DNA from: Metaphire vulgaris
Lineage: Eukaryota; Annelida; Clitellata; Crassiclitellata; Megascolecidae
Assembly: GCA_018105865.1 (NCBI GenBank)
Contig: CM030835.1
Location: forward strand, 10,739,416 to 10,803,415
Direction of reading: 5' to 3'
DNA: 64,000 bases
The position numbers and the translations under genes were made by a program. Position 1 is the first letter of the stretch, and the number at the start of each line of letters is the position of its first letter. The notes beneath the pieces were generated by a model, which saw nothing but the letters and a program-made list of their open reading frames with translations, had not been told where the DNA came from and searched no databases. This document shows, one piece after another, positions 1 to 10,990 of the stretch.

Positions 1-830
1 GCATTAGGCCTATCTCAAAGCTTCAGAATCAAGAAAGGAGTTAGACAAGAATGCGTTCTCTCACCCTACTTATTAAACATCTTGGCAGAAATAATATTGC
101 GACGCGAGATACCTTAGACTCGCTTAGAGGGGTTCAGTGGTGGTATCCAAATAGGAGGAAGAAGAATCACAAATCTGAGATATGCTGACGATATTGCGCT
201 GTTGGCTTCGACTGAAGCAGAACTGCAAATGCTGCTGAACCGAACAGACGCGGTTGCGAGAATACAAGGGTTATTCGTCGACTCCGACAAAACTCACACC
301 ATGTCAACAGATGGAACAAAACGGAACATTTTCCAGTAATGAAATTCGTTAAGACAAGCCGATGCCTTCACGTACCTGGGCGCCATTATTACAAGTGATG
401 TCAGGTGCGAGAAGGAAGCGCAGCTGTAAAATCACGTTTGACAAAAGTCCGTGCAGCAAATGCCTTCTTGACCAAAATATGGAAAAATCACGGAATCTCA
501 CTCACAGTGAAAATTCGACTGTGGAAAGCCTTATCAACATATGGCTGGGCATGGGCAAAAAGTCACAACTTGCATAAAGGCTTTCGAGATGAAATGATTA
601 AGAATAAGTAGAGTGCCTTTGCTTGCAAAGAGGACCAACGAATGGGTAATAAAAAAAGCCAAATATAAGAAAATCCTAGCGATTAACGTTAACAGAAGAA
701 AGCTGACATATTTTGGCACATGGTAAGAAAGCAAAGGGATTGTCTCGAGAAAGAGAAAAGAGATCGTACAAGGTACATATCCAGGACGGGACTTACAACA
801 TACCAAACCATAATGTCAACTAACAATATA
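1..830 (+). pseudogene. Decayed non-LTR retrotransposon, reverse transcriptase and C-terminal part
   Basis: The window opens inside a degraded reverse transcriptase gene. Translation near bases 30-300 shows a V-R-Q-E-C-V-L-S-P-Y motif followed, after stops, by R-Y-A-D-D-I-A-L-L, the catalytic YADD box. Around 360-610 there is the downstream Y-L-G-A-I-I-T-S-D type segment typical of the LINE C-terminus, and near 700-790 a decayed F-W-H-M-V-R-K region. Several stops and frameshifts break it, so it cannot make protein. The organisation resembles RTE/Nimb-type LINEs of invertebrates, but the clade is not certain. The 5' part lies outside the window and no clear tail is visible. Confidence 0.75.
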
Positions 831-845
831 GGCATAGGCAGCAAT

Positions 846-1258
846 GGGGCTGTCCATTAATTATGTCAACAATTTTTGGACAATTTTTGACCACCTCTCT
901 CTTGTCAACAACTGTCAACTTTCAGTGACCCCCTATAATTATGTCAAAAACTTTTGACCCCACACTAAGACCAGTGACAGGCCCCTAAAAAGTTTAGAAG
1001 GTTATTATTTTTGCAGCGATGAGACATTTTCCCCTTTCTTTTGCTAATCAAGTGTCATAATGTGGTGGTGATTACCTTTTTTGCTTGCCAGGCTTTTTCC
1101 GTTGTAATAAATAGTATTCCATCAAATTTCCTATATTTTGTCATTTGTAAAAAAATTAAATTGTTGACGTCAACTTCTCTTGACCCCTCCCCTGTCAACA
1201 AATGTCAAACTTTTTCAAAACCCCTCCCCTAATTTTGACGTAACTAGTGGACAGCCCC
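846..1258. mobile_element. Miniature inverted-repeat element, GGGGCTGTCC ends
   Basis: The two ends form an imperfect 24-bp terminal inverted repeat (21 of 24 match) starting GGGGCTGTCCA and running into a TA-rich stretch ending GTCAA. The trinucleotide AAT lies directly outside both ends (843-845 and 1259-1261), a likely 3-bp target duplication. No coding capacity is visible. The interior is rich in TGTCAA-type words and carries one copy of the CCTTTTTTGCTTG motif at about 1075 that recurs in other elements here. A 3-bp duplication would fit a PIF/Harbinger-like or ISL2EU-like source; this is uncertain. Confidence 0.7.
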
Positions 1259-1261
1259 AAT

Positions 1262-2590
1262 GTAAAGGGATAGTCCATAGTGTGACCAACCCTCGCAGCG
1301 TGGAAGATTTAAAAAAAGAAGAAAGCTTTAATACAAATAAATATATCGATTCTGATGGACAATCGGTGTCAATCGTCCTGCTCTTTCTTCCCACAAAAAG
1401 TTCTCGTCGGTTAGACGATACGCAAATCTCACGACGGATCGTGCCGGAATAGGGACAGCCCCCGTGGCCCTTCGTGACTATGATAATAGACCTACGCTCT
1501 TAATGTAAATTTGATTCTAAAAAACAGTAAAAGCTCAGCACAATTCCGTCCGATACACTGTACAGTGTCTAATTAATCGCGTAAGTAAGCACAGTCTCTC
1601 GATTCCCGCTCTTCGGTATCGTCTGCCAATCGATTGATTATCAATTAGTTTCAAGCCAAACGCTGTGATAATACTCGTCGAGTCCTCTCGTCTGCTGGTT
1701 CTTTTGTTACAAGCACAGCGTTGTTGTATTTTATAACAGAATAGCTGACAGCATTTATGCCACGATCATTCTCATGTATATGCTTTGTTTATTGCCGTCC
1801 ATGATGTCAGTCAAGTGCGCCACTGAAATAACCGCCACAGGTGTTTTCGCGTTTCCATAGCAACCTGCCTAATCGAACAGGTGCTTCAACGCTCGAGCAC
1901 TGAATTGCATTAATCGCTTGACATCTTCAATCCAGAATCGTAAAGCGCCCTCTGGTAGCTGATTTCACGTCTGCTATTAACTTCACTTGCTTGCATGTGA
2001 TTTAGAGGTATAGGCCTATGACGCTTCTGTGCATTACGAAGTGGCACTATAGAAGTTTAAGATGAGATTATATGTTATCGTTAACCTCAAAACCCACGTT
2101 GTGGCCAGTGGCGCAACAACAACAATATGGCCGACATGGTTCAGAGCTACAGGTCCTGCGAGTCTAAAGGGCCCCGCTTGACTGGGTCTGAAATTTTTCT
2201 AGTGAAATCATCAGTGTGTGGCTGTACAAGATATCCTACGATTAAACCTGCTTTTTTCAGTTTATGGTGCACGTGTAACTATAATAATTATTACTTAACT
2301 AGGTGTTTACCCGTCAAAAATGACGGGGGAGATTGGCTGTTTTACCACCCAATTTTGTGCAAATGCAATAGGATTTTGCGCAATTAATTTCCCTAACTCG
2401 CCGCCTGTTCCTTCAACCGAGTTAACGCCCATTCGCGTGAATTTTCTGAAACTTGATAGTCAACGTTAGTGTAATGATTTGGCAGTGTCGAACGACATGC
2501 AGTGCTTGCTTTTCCTGTTTGCTGTGCTGCTTTTTCACTCCGACCAATAATAGTCTGCTCCTCATTCACACTTTATTGTCGCAAACCTCG
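1262..2590. other. Intergenic, no gene seen
   Basis: No convincing coding region, RNA gene or intact element is visible. Short open frames near 1180-1450 and 2127-2387 show no recognisable domain or composition. One TAGGCCTA palindrome lies at about 2010. Confidence 0.5.
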
Positions 2591-2591
2591 T

Positions 2592-3215
2592 GAACTCTAG
2601 ACTTTTTTTGTTTTGCACGGACGGTTAGAAAGAGGAATAAAAAGGCTAAACAACGATGCAAACTTCATCTTCTTAGCTCTTATATAGCATGAGATATAGC
2701 AAATTCAAAAAAGTAGGAAACTAAAATTAAAATATTTAATGGAACAGAAATCGATTTAGGAATTCAGTCATGATCCAGCAATAGCATCAATGGGAATGGA
2801 CATAATGCCTTCGCTGGATCATGTAATTTTGATCAGAATTCTCAGAATTCAAAACTTTCGCGAAATTCACCGATAATAATTATGTTCAAACATTGGGGTC
2901 ATCGGGTTAGAATTGATAGATCTTTACCAAATGTCAACCGATTTTCAAACTTTTTGGTTTATTTTGTTCCTCTGACATTCCTTTATAACTTTGCCGCTGA
3001 CCAAAGTGGGGTTACCGCTGAAAATATTTTGCTAGGGGGCTATAAAAATATTTTTTGAAGAGAGGGTGATATTTTAGGCCGTAAAGTGGACTCTGCCCTA
3101 AAAGTTTTTTGTTTTGCACGGACGGTTAGAAAGAGGAATAAACAATCTAAACAATGGTGCAAACCTCATCTTTTTAGCTCCTATATAGCCTGAGATATAG
3201 CAAATTTAAAACGTT
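2592..3215. repeat. Direct repeat pair about 115 bp long, 500 bp apart
   Basis: Two similar copies lie at about 2592-2710 and 3098-3215. Both contain TTTTGCACGGACGGTTAGAA and, after about 60 bases, TGAGATATAGCAAATT. They differ by scattered substitutions. The intervening 390 bases show no coding potential. This could be an ancient tandem duplication or a very small LTR-type element; no target duplication was found. Confidence 0.6.
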
Positions 3216-3336
3216 ACAGCAATCATTTCTGAAGAACGCTTTTCCAAAAATTAAATCCCCAGTACGGTGACGACGTCTTAAAATTTAATCCCCACTTGAG
3301 GGATTAAATATAAAAAATAGGTATTGAGGCTAGGAA

Positions 3337-3340
<4 letters not shown>

Positions 3341-3391
<51 letters not shown>
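3341..3391. repeat. (AT)n microsatellite
   Basis: An uninterrupted run of alternating T and A directly precedes the G-rich minisatellite. Confidence 0.95.
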
Positions 3392-3392
<1 letters not shown>

Positions 3393-3393
<1 letters not shown>

Positions 3394-4062
3394 GGGGCAG
3401 GGCATTGGGGAGGGAAGGGAGGTTTGGGAGGAGGAAGGTGGGTTGTACGGGTTTTCGGAGCAGCGTTGTGTAGGTTTGGAAACAGGGTTTGGGGCCGGTG
3501 GGGTAGGGCGGAGCGCTGATGGGTTGGGGCCTGGGCGATTGGGAGAGAGATGGGTAGTTGGAAGGGGATAGGGAGAGGGAAGGGGAACGGGGGTTTAGGG
3601 CCGGGGCGGGAATGGGTTGAGGCTGGAATGGGTTGGGCCCGGGCGATTGGGAGAGGGATGGGGAGAGGGAAAAGGGATGGGGAGAGGGAAGGGAACGGGG
3701 TTTGGGGCCGGGGCCGGAATGTGTTGGGGACGGGGTGATTGGGAGAGGGATGAGGGAGGGAAAAGAGATCGGAGGAAGGAACGGGGTTTGTGGCCTGGGC
3801 CGGAATGGGTTGGAGCCGGGGCGATTGGGAGAGGGATGGAGAGAGGGAAAAGGGTTGAGGAGACGAAAGGGGAACGGGGGTTTGGGGGGCGATTTGGAGA
3901 GGGATGGGGAGAGGGAAAAGGGTTGGAGATGGAGGGATGGGGAGAGGGAAGGAGATGGGGATAGGGAAGGAAAAGGGGGTTTGGGGCCGGGGCGGGAATG
4001 GGTTGGGGCCTGGGCGATTGGGAGAGGGATTGGGGTGAGGGAAGGGGGACGGGGGTTTAAGC
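3393..4062. repeat. G-rich minisatellite, strongly strand-asymmetric
   Basis: Imperfect tandem units of roughly 70-107 bp each contain a GGGTTTGGGGCCGGG-type core, then GGAATGGGTTGG, GCGATTGGGAGAGGGATGGGGAGAGGGAA. The cores begin near 3484, 3591, 3697, 3783, 3877, 3978 and 4049. The plus strand is almost free of C outside GCC/GCG words, so long open frames on both strands here (proline-rich or glycine-rich) are products of composition and not genes. Many runs of three to five G make it a strong G-quadruplex candidate. Confidence 0.85.
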
Positions 4063-4157
4063 TGCAATTAAGACGCTTCGTTAAACGCTCCGGTTTGATT
4101 AAACAATATTTGGTTGTCAATGACAACAGCGTCTTGCAATACCCGCCGTGTTGCGGA

Positions 4158-4198
4158 CGGACAGACGCGACAGACGCGACAGACGCGACAGACGGACA
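4158..4198. repeat. Short tandem repeat, unit ACAGACGCG
   Basis: About four near-identical 9-bp units, ending in a diverged GACAGACGG copy. Confidence 0.8.
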
Positions 4199-4441
4199 TC
4201 GAGAATTATATAATAAGATTAAGAGGAACAGCTGGTAAGTAACGAAAAATGGAAAACTAAGCAAAAATGGCAATTAAATGTCTGCACAGAAAAGAGACGG
4301 CGTTCCCATCGGTCCACACTCAGTTCATATCCCCGGATGATGGAGTAGACGGTGTTTGTTTACATTACATGCTGTAGGACGATGTTACATTGTTACGGCG
4401 GCGTCTGTTGTGAAGCGCATTAGCGAATTGAATTCTGACAT

Positions 4442-4443
<2 letters not shown>

Positions 4444-4495
<52 letters not shown>
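4444..4495. repeat. (AT)n microsatellite
   Basis: An uninterrupted alternating AT run of about 52 bases. Confidence 0.95.
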
Positions 4496-4498
<3 letters not shown>

Positions 4499-4499
4499 C

Positions 4500-7275
4500 G
4501 GTATATGCCCATCTGTCAACCAGCAAAAATCGAGAGCCTGCGTGTTGTTAATAATAGCCAATCAACGCTTAACGAACAAATCGCTTGAACATGCAACAAA
4601 AGGGGGCAATATGGATATTATGGGGTCATAGGTTCTCTCACTCCTATTATCCCTCCCCTCTCTCCTTCTCTGTGAAACTGAATATCATCTCATGCAATCG
4701 GTACATAAATTACTTTAGGAGATTACACTGTAGGCGTCCATTATCGAGAAACGCGGGATTCAAAGCGAATGATCAATGATATAAATGCTATTCGGTGACT
4801 TTCATCACCACGCAAAAGAGTGGACCTCATTATCTCTTACGCCACCTAAATGCAAAATATTAACACGAACTTTTTCCCACAAGACTCATCCAATGGACCT
4901 GAAAATCCCAAAAGCAGATCGGCTATGAACCAAAATCGAATAAACTCTGATAATGACAGTTTCGTTTTTTATCAGACTATCAGTTAACCCTTTGCGTTCC
5001 GCTATGTTAGAATTCTAGGTGAATCTAAACTGCACATTTCTCACTTTTCCTGTCGTTACGCCTCCAATGGGTTAGCTTAGAATGAAACTCGATGCCAGCG
5101 ACGCCATCCAGCGACCAAGTGGAGAGCGCCATCTGTGGTCCAATCGTCACGGAAAAATCGACAATCATTGCAATGCTGCAGTTCCGGTGTGTGTCGTGGA
5201 GGGGGGAAGTGATGACGCAAACAGGATGGAGAGAGGAGGGAGAGTGACAGACATGCTCGTTACGTAATTGAAATTTTGGACAACAGGTAAAAATACGGTC
5301 GCGATTTCAATAATTATTGTCAACCTTGTTCGAAACGCGTGCTGCACGGAATTTGAGGGAAAGGTTAGAAATTCCAGCGAACAATTATTGCAATCAGAGA
5401 AGATTTTTGCTTCAAAACTGTAAATGAAAATTGTAGGTAACGCGGGGTTGTGGTAGGATTGGGGTGGAGTCGAGTGCCAAGTTAAAAGACTCGTGATTTT
5501 CAGTTTTCGAATAAACTAGGATTCAAATACAGTATACAGTATTGTCGACGTTGTCTGGATTTGAAATGCGCTGAGAAACGTTTGCACAAAAAGCAGAATA
5601 AAAGGTCGCTGAGACTTTAGAGGAAGATTAGCTTTCGCGTTGATGAGTTCGCAGAATGTCACTGATAACAGCCTTTGTTTTAAAAGCGAAATGCTTGAAT
5701 GCAATCTAAGCAAACAATCGACTGAACTCGGTCAATCTCATATCATCTGAAAGCATTGCGTTGCGGTGCTGCATTGAGCAGCATTAGGCAATGGAGAATT
5801 TGTGGCGAAATTGTTTGAAAATACCCATCGTAGACGATTCGCAGTTTTTCAACCATCGAATTGCCGAGTATCTTCAAAAACAAAGGAAGAAAGGTTGACC
5901 AAAATATTTCTGTATGCAATAATTCTCACTTACAACGACGTCCATTTTGTTTAAGGCCATTCCTCTCCCCCCTCCCCCGAGAAATGCAATAAAAAGTCTT
6001 TCAAGGTTGTCAATGCTCGGGAACTGAATGAAAAATACCTCTTCGCGTTCGACATATTGACACTCCCCCCCAACCGCACTGAACTTACGATGCAACAGCG
6101 AGGTACTTATGTCTTAGCACCGTGGCTTATGCCTTATACACATTCATATCCATAGATCGATAGAATTAATTTCAGCAAACGGTGAGTGTCGAGGTACGCA
6201 TCTCACTTGATGAGACACAATATCGATCTTCACGCAAAATCCTTTGAGTGCCATTCTACTAAAGCAGGGCAAATACATATCGGCCGTGACGGATCCTGTT
6301 AGTTATTAATTTTATGAAAATCGAGGCGTTTATATTGAAGCTCTTACTCTATATATTTGTTTATTTACACGAATACAGAGAGAACACACATTCATCACTG
6401 GGAATTGTTTAAAAATCTTGCAAAAAAAGTCGAGACTGAGAAGATAGCAAAAGGTTCTGAATGTTTCGATATTCCGACGTAGGCCTATGCATGCAGCCCT
6501 AGGTGATGACTCGAGAACCTCTTATGCGGAGGAAATTAGTGACGGGGTGAATGGAAGGAGGATTAGGGGCCTAACCTAAGAGCAGAAACCTATTACGGGA
6601 GGAAATGAGAGTAAAGAAAACCACGATCGATGGGATCATAGTCAAAGCAAAGGAGAACAACGATGGATTATTTATAAGTATCCGTAGTACTCTTCTGAAT
6701 GTACAGTGTACAGTGTACTGCAGCTGCAGCTGCATTGTCGTTGCAGTTTAATGAGTCCACGCGAAAACGCTCAGAAAAATGAATATGAACAATAAACAAA
6801 CAGACGGACATGTAGACGCAGACAGACAGACAGACCGTAAAGGAGGAGAGAAAAAGAGGCAGATAGAATGAGAGAAAGACGGAGAAAGGAGATGACAGAC
6901 AGACACACAGAAGACAAACGCGTAGACTTACTGAGTGCTGAGTTGGTTTCATGGTTTGCAAAGTTTTACCGCCGTGTAATAAAAATTAATTGTTTGAAAT
7001 GAAACAACAGCAAAGAGCCAAATACTCTTCGAATGAAAATGTATTTGCAGTTGAGCAAAATTATTGCTCGTTGACTCTAAACTGAAGAAAAAACTTCGCT
7101 CATGAAACTTCGTTAAGAAGACAAGCTTCAGTTAAGACCAAGATAAATTAATTGCAAAAGGCCATCAAAACACAAATGCTTCGTGTCCAATAGGTTTATT
7201 ATTTATAAACATTGAACGAACGTCTAAGCCTCTTGACCCTTCTACCATATCAGTTATGCCTTAATTTTTCAGAAT
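4500..7275. other. Intergenic, no gene seen
   Basis: No recognisable coding sequence. A TTAACCCTTTGCG word at 4984 resembles the end of a piggyBac-type miniature element but no partner end is clear. A (GACA)-rich patch lies at about 6818-6905 and a TAGGCCTA palindrome at about 6480. Confidence 0.45.
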
Positions 7276-7276
7276 A

Positions 7277-7277
<1 letters not shown>

Positions 7278-7325
<48 letters not shown>
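7278..7325. repeat. (AT)n microsatellite
   Basis: An AT run that ends immediately before the target duplication of the SPIN-like element. Confidence 0.95.
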
Positions 7326-7327
<2 letters not shown>

Positions 7328-7334
7328 CCTATAC

Positions 7335-7674
7335 CAGCGGTTCTCAACCTGTGGGTCGCGACCCCCATGGGGGTCGAATGACGATTTGCCAGGGGTCGCC
7401 CGAGACCATCAGAAATATGCGGTTGTCTATTTTCTTGTTATTGTGCAAAATTTCCTCAGTGTTAGTTACGACGTACTAGTTGTTTTACTATAAGTGTCAT
7501 TCGAGGATAGACATGGAGACAATTAAATAATAACGATTTCGAACATTTTGATTGTCGTAGCATTATTTTTGGCAGATTAGATTGTGAACGAAAATAATTT
7601 TACCGTTGGGGGGTCGCCACATCATGGGGATTGAATTAAAAGGGTCGCGGCACTACAAAGGTTGAGAACCGCTG
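7335..7674. mobile_element. hAT miniature element, SPIN-like, with perfect 8-bp target duplication
   Basis: The ends are inverted repeats: left CAGCGGTTCTCAACCT, right AGGTTGAGAACCGCTG, continuing inward with GGGTCGCGACCCCC-like words. The 8-bp word GCCTATAC flanks both sides exactly (7327-7334 and 7675-7682), which proves insertion. The element is 340 bp long and has no coding frame. Both the end sequence and the subterminal GGTCGCGACCCC / GGGGTCGAA / AGACCATC words match what I remember of the SPIN/OposCharlie group of hAT transposons, known for horizontal spread among animals; that match needs a database check. Confidence 0.9.
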
Positions 7675-7682
7675 GCCTATAC

Positions 7683-8529
7683 GAATTACAGACATGGCGC
7701 GTTGGGACTTTGTTTGGGAGATCGCAACTTCCCTCATTTAACCGCACAGGCGCATACTCTGGTGTTTATGACCTGTAACGCTTTTAAGGCCTTTGGTCGA
7801 TTTTCGAAAAAAATACCTTTGGAGGTCCGGACAACTCCCACTTCATGATTTTCGAACTCTAGCGGGGTTCCGATGCATATAAATCAAACTTATCGACCCC
7901 TTTGGGGGAGGTCTTGCTCAAGCGGCGAGGGAGTCGAACCCCCAGTTCCCACCCTCGACAAATAGAACCCGAATTTTGAAGACTTTTTCCTGTTTCTGCA
8001 TTCGTCTTTTCGTGTCGTATTATGGAAGGTCTAGCGGCAGAACCGCGTTTCCGATGCGCAGTGAGTCAAAATGGCTGACGACAGAAGTCGTAAAAAATTC
8101 AAAAGTCAAACATCGAAATGGGCAAAATACATCGAATATTAACGCTCCGTAAACAATGTCCGTTCGTAGCGTGGGAGTTAATGGACGCTGAGTTACAGGG
8201 CCAAAGAGATAATCGTTAAAGCTGAGAGTCTCTGTGGACCCGGGTTCGAGTCGATTTCGATTCTAGAAGGTCATTTTTCTGTTCTCTTCTTTTTAAAAAC
8301 ATTTATGATCACATGATCACAACCATTTCAACTGCTGTGCTGTGCAGGACCTCTGAATAAGGAAAACTCAGCAGTTATAAGCCGGGTTTTATCGGATTTT
8401 TTATTTGACCTGATGGTAAGGGTTAGACCATTTTAAAAATAAGATTAAATGGACACTGTTGACTATTTCTAACGGACAATGTTGTCGCAGAACTGAGAAT
8501 TGCACATGTTCTACAATATGCTCGGATAC
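7683..8529. other. Intergenic, no gene seen
   Basis: Neither frames nor repeats could be assigned here. Confidence 0.45.
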
Positions 8530-8537
8530 CTGTATCT

Positions 8538-8920
8538 CAGTGGCGGCTCTAGGATTTGGCAAGTGGGAGGCCGTTGGGGTGGCAACTTCTAATCATGGGG
8601 GCCAACCATTTGTTGTTTAATGTATGTAGCATTAAGTATAGGGTCCAAACTGGGGGGACACTGGGGGGCATGCATTAAATAGGGGGCACGGGCAGTGGCG
8701 GCTCTAGGACTTGGCAAGTGGGGGGGGGCCGTTGGGGTGGCAACTTCTAATCATGGGGGCCAACCAGTTGTTGTTTAATGTATGTAGCATTAAGTATAGG
8801 GTCCCAACTGGGGGGCCACTGGGGGGGCAGGCTCTCAATAGGGGCACGGTCCCCCCTGGCCCCCCCGGTGGAGCCGCCACTGGGCACGGGCCTCCTGGCT
8901 CCCCGGTGGAGCCGCCACTG
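8538..8920. mobile_element. hAT-type miniature element, CAGTGGCGGCTC family, host of a nested copy
   Basis: The ends are CAGTGGCGGCTCTAGGATTT on the left and GGTGGAGCCGCCACTG on the right. The perfect 8-bp duplication CTGTATCT lies at 8530-8537 and 8921-8928. The element is interrupted by a second member of the same family (8693-8882). It has no coding capacity. The shared interior includes GTGGCAACTTCTAATCATGG and GTTGTTTAATGTATGTAGC. Confidence 0.92.
8693..8882. mobile_element. hAT-type miniature element nested in a copy of its own family
   Basis: This 190-bp element again has CAGTGGCGGCTCTAGGA and GGAGCCGCCACTG ends. It is bounded by a perfect 8-bp duplication GGCACGGG (8685-8692 and 8883-8890) made from host-element sequence. 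It therefore inserted after the outer copy. It lies in the same orientation as its host. Confidence 0.92.
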
Positions 8921-9262
8921 CTGTATCTGTAACTCAACATACATTACATAGAACATATTAGACGCGGGGTTGTGGGGTTGGGTGGAACATCGAACGTCTG
9001 TGTCTCAAAATAGAAAGAATTTTAGTGGAAATAATTTGCACGATTTCTTCCTGTCTTGTCTTCTACAGTTTTTCTCTTTTTAGCTTGATTTAGTCAACGT
9101 CCCTTTTAAACGTCCGGGAATATTTAGGAACTATTGCGAACCCATGATTAGAATTGAAATGATCGCATTCAATGAATTTTTTTCTTATACATGTTACTTT
9201 TCAAATCCTGCTATAACAGCACCCTAGAGAATTGTTTTGTTGGGTGTACACGAGTGTGTATT

Positions 9263-9268
9263 TGTGTT

Positions 9269-9355
<87 letters not shown>

Positions 9356-9368
9356 TAGACACACACAC
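9263..9368. repeat. Compound microsatellite (GT)n-(GA)n-(GACA)n
   Basis: Successive runs of GT, GA and GACA units. Similar compound arrays occur near 18300, 18856 and 43671. Confidence 0.95.
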
Positions 9369-9555
9369 ATGCATAAACTCAGAGGAATAGAAGCATCACA
9401 CCAGTTGAACGTGAAATTGTTTCTATTTTGTCCCCTATTTTTCGGTATTCGTCGAAATCGCTAACAATGGAAGCGGTGAAAGAAGTTCACAGCTGCAGCA
9501 GTCAGCAGACGCATAGCCATTGGCTACACCGATGCAGACGACGAATACGAACGCA

Positions 9556-9615
9556 GGAGGAGGAGGAGGAGGAGGAGGAGGAGGAGGAGACGGAGAGGGA
9601 GAAGACGAAGAAGTA
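9556..9615. repeat. (GGA)n-rich tract
   Basis: About 30 bases of GAG/GGA triplets within a purine-rich stretch. Open frames here (poly-Glu or poly-Ser) reflect the repeat. Confidence 0.8.
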
Positions 9616-9619
9616 ACAG

Positions 9620-10031
9620 GAGTCGGAACATGACATCAGCTGCGATTCACCGACAGTCACGAAATACACGAGAGCATGACGCGTGTGGACCATTATATCT
9701 TAGCAGACGGTGGGATATGGAGGAGTTTATATGCAACGAACATAGAATACGGCATATGGGTGTCGTGACGATGATCAAGGCTAAATTATAGAACCTAAAG
9801 CGATATGATTAATTTTCTAAAAGAAGTTATTCAGACTCACTATAGACTAAAGACTTTCATGCACGCCGACTGCATGATGTGTGCTTAGGTTGACTACCAC
9901 CTGCGTGACGCTATATAAATTAAATTAGTGACATCGTTCATAATTGAGGCGGAAACGATCCTTCTGACATCGTGAATTTGGTTGCCAGGTAAGACACCAT
10001 GTTATAGAGCGATGTTTAAGTCTGAGAACCG
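9620..10031. other. Intergenic, no gene seen
   Basis: No feature recognised. Confidence 0.45.
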
Positions 10032-10039
10032 TCAAGTTA

Positions 10040-10396
10040 CAGGCCCGTCGAAACGAATTTTCAGCAGTGAGTGCAGATTTTCTCCAGGTAAAGGCAGTAG
10101 CGTCATTTCACACTTTTCTTGGGGGCGAAATAATTTTTGGAAAACTTTTGGCAATTTTGGGGCCAGTTTTAGCAATTTTTGGCCAATTTTAGCAAATTTT
10201 TGGCGATTTGTTTGCAAATTTTTTGCAAATTCTGGCAATTTTTGGGCCGGTTTTATCAAATTTTGGCAATTTTTGGGGCAAATTTTAGCTGGAAGGGGGC
10301 GCAAAGGGGGTGCAACCCATCTTCTTTCCAGAGTGTGCACTGCACCCCTACATTTTTCCAGGGGGTGCAGCTGCACCTCCACTTCGTACGGGCCTG
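10040..10396. mobile_element. hAT-type miniature element, CAGGCCCGT ends
   Basis: The left end CAGGCCCGTCGAAACG pairs with the right end CACTTCGTACGGGCCTG. The perfect 8-bp duplication TCAAGTTA lies at 10032-10039 and 10397-10404. From about 10095 the interior resembles the left half of the element at 60097 (AGTGGCGTCATTTCACACTT-like word, then many GCAAATTTTTGGC units). It may contain a truncated copy of that family, or share subterminal repeats with it. The long open frames here are repeat artefacts. Confidence 0.88.
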
Positions 10397-10502
10397 TCAA
10401 GTTATGTATGCCGTCTTTGCGTACTGTAACTGGTGCTGACTTATGAAATAGTTTCCCACGTGTCGATTAACTGCTGACCGTGATATTGGCTGAACTTTGA
10501 AA

Positions 10503-10702
10503 CAGTGACGGCTCTTTTTGGTAAGCGGTAAGTGGAGGGGGCGTTAGGGTGGAAACATCTAGACAATGGGGGCCAACTATATCTTATAAACCTGGACTAG
10601 TCTAGTTGCTTATAATGCGTGCACTAAAGTAGGAAGCCACTGGGGACAGACATTCAATCGGGGGTGGGGATGGGGTACGGGTCCTCTGTCGATCCGCCTC
10701 TG
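10503..10702. mobile_element. hAT-type miniature element, diverged CAGTGGCGGCTC family copy
   Basis: The left end is CAGTGACGGCTC and the right end is GATCCGCCTCTG. The flanks CTTTGAAA (10495-10502) and GTTTGAAA (10703-10710) match at 7 of 8. Interior words such as GGGGGCCAACTATATCTTATA and GGGGACAGACATTCAATCGG match family members. Confidence 0.75.
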
Positions 10703-10864
10703 GTTTGAAAGAGGACATTTCTCGGAAGTTCTAGGCTTAAACGAAGGTCGGGAAGTTTACATATATGTTGATTGATTGATTGGGATGTTAGATCTTAATA
10801 TATTTTTGCCATCAACACGTGACAATACGTCTGGAAATGTGGATAAACTGTCAGGCGTTGCAGA

Positions 10865-10990
10865 GTAAGTAAGTAAAATCTCGTGAATTCACATAGCGCT
10901 TTGAAAGTGATTTAGAAGTGTTCAATGGCCACAAATATTTGATAAAATTGGGAAAAGGATTTCGGACATACATAAGCGTACTGACGGCCC
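10865..10990 (-). mobile_element. 3' end fragment of a CR1/L2-like LINE, minus strand
   Basis: Read on the minus strand, the sequence ends AAAGCGCTATGTGAATTC-like, ACGAGATTTTACTTACTTACT. This is the LINE 3' end word plus a short tandem tail. The same ending occurs at 54026 in a fragment that also shows reverse-transcriptase coding. How far this fragment extends is uncertain. Confidence 0.55.

Noticed and set aside
3278..4273. 331-residue proline-rich open frame on the minus strand and glycine-rich frames on the plus strand
   Set aside because: They are reading frames through the G-rich minisatellite and AT run; composition alone explains them.
9982..10446. 154-residue frame rich in Phe and Asn
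   Set aside because: It lies across a bounded miniature element whose interior is a TTTTGGCAAATTT-type repeat.
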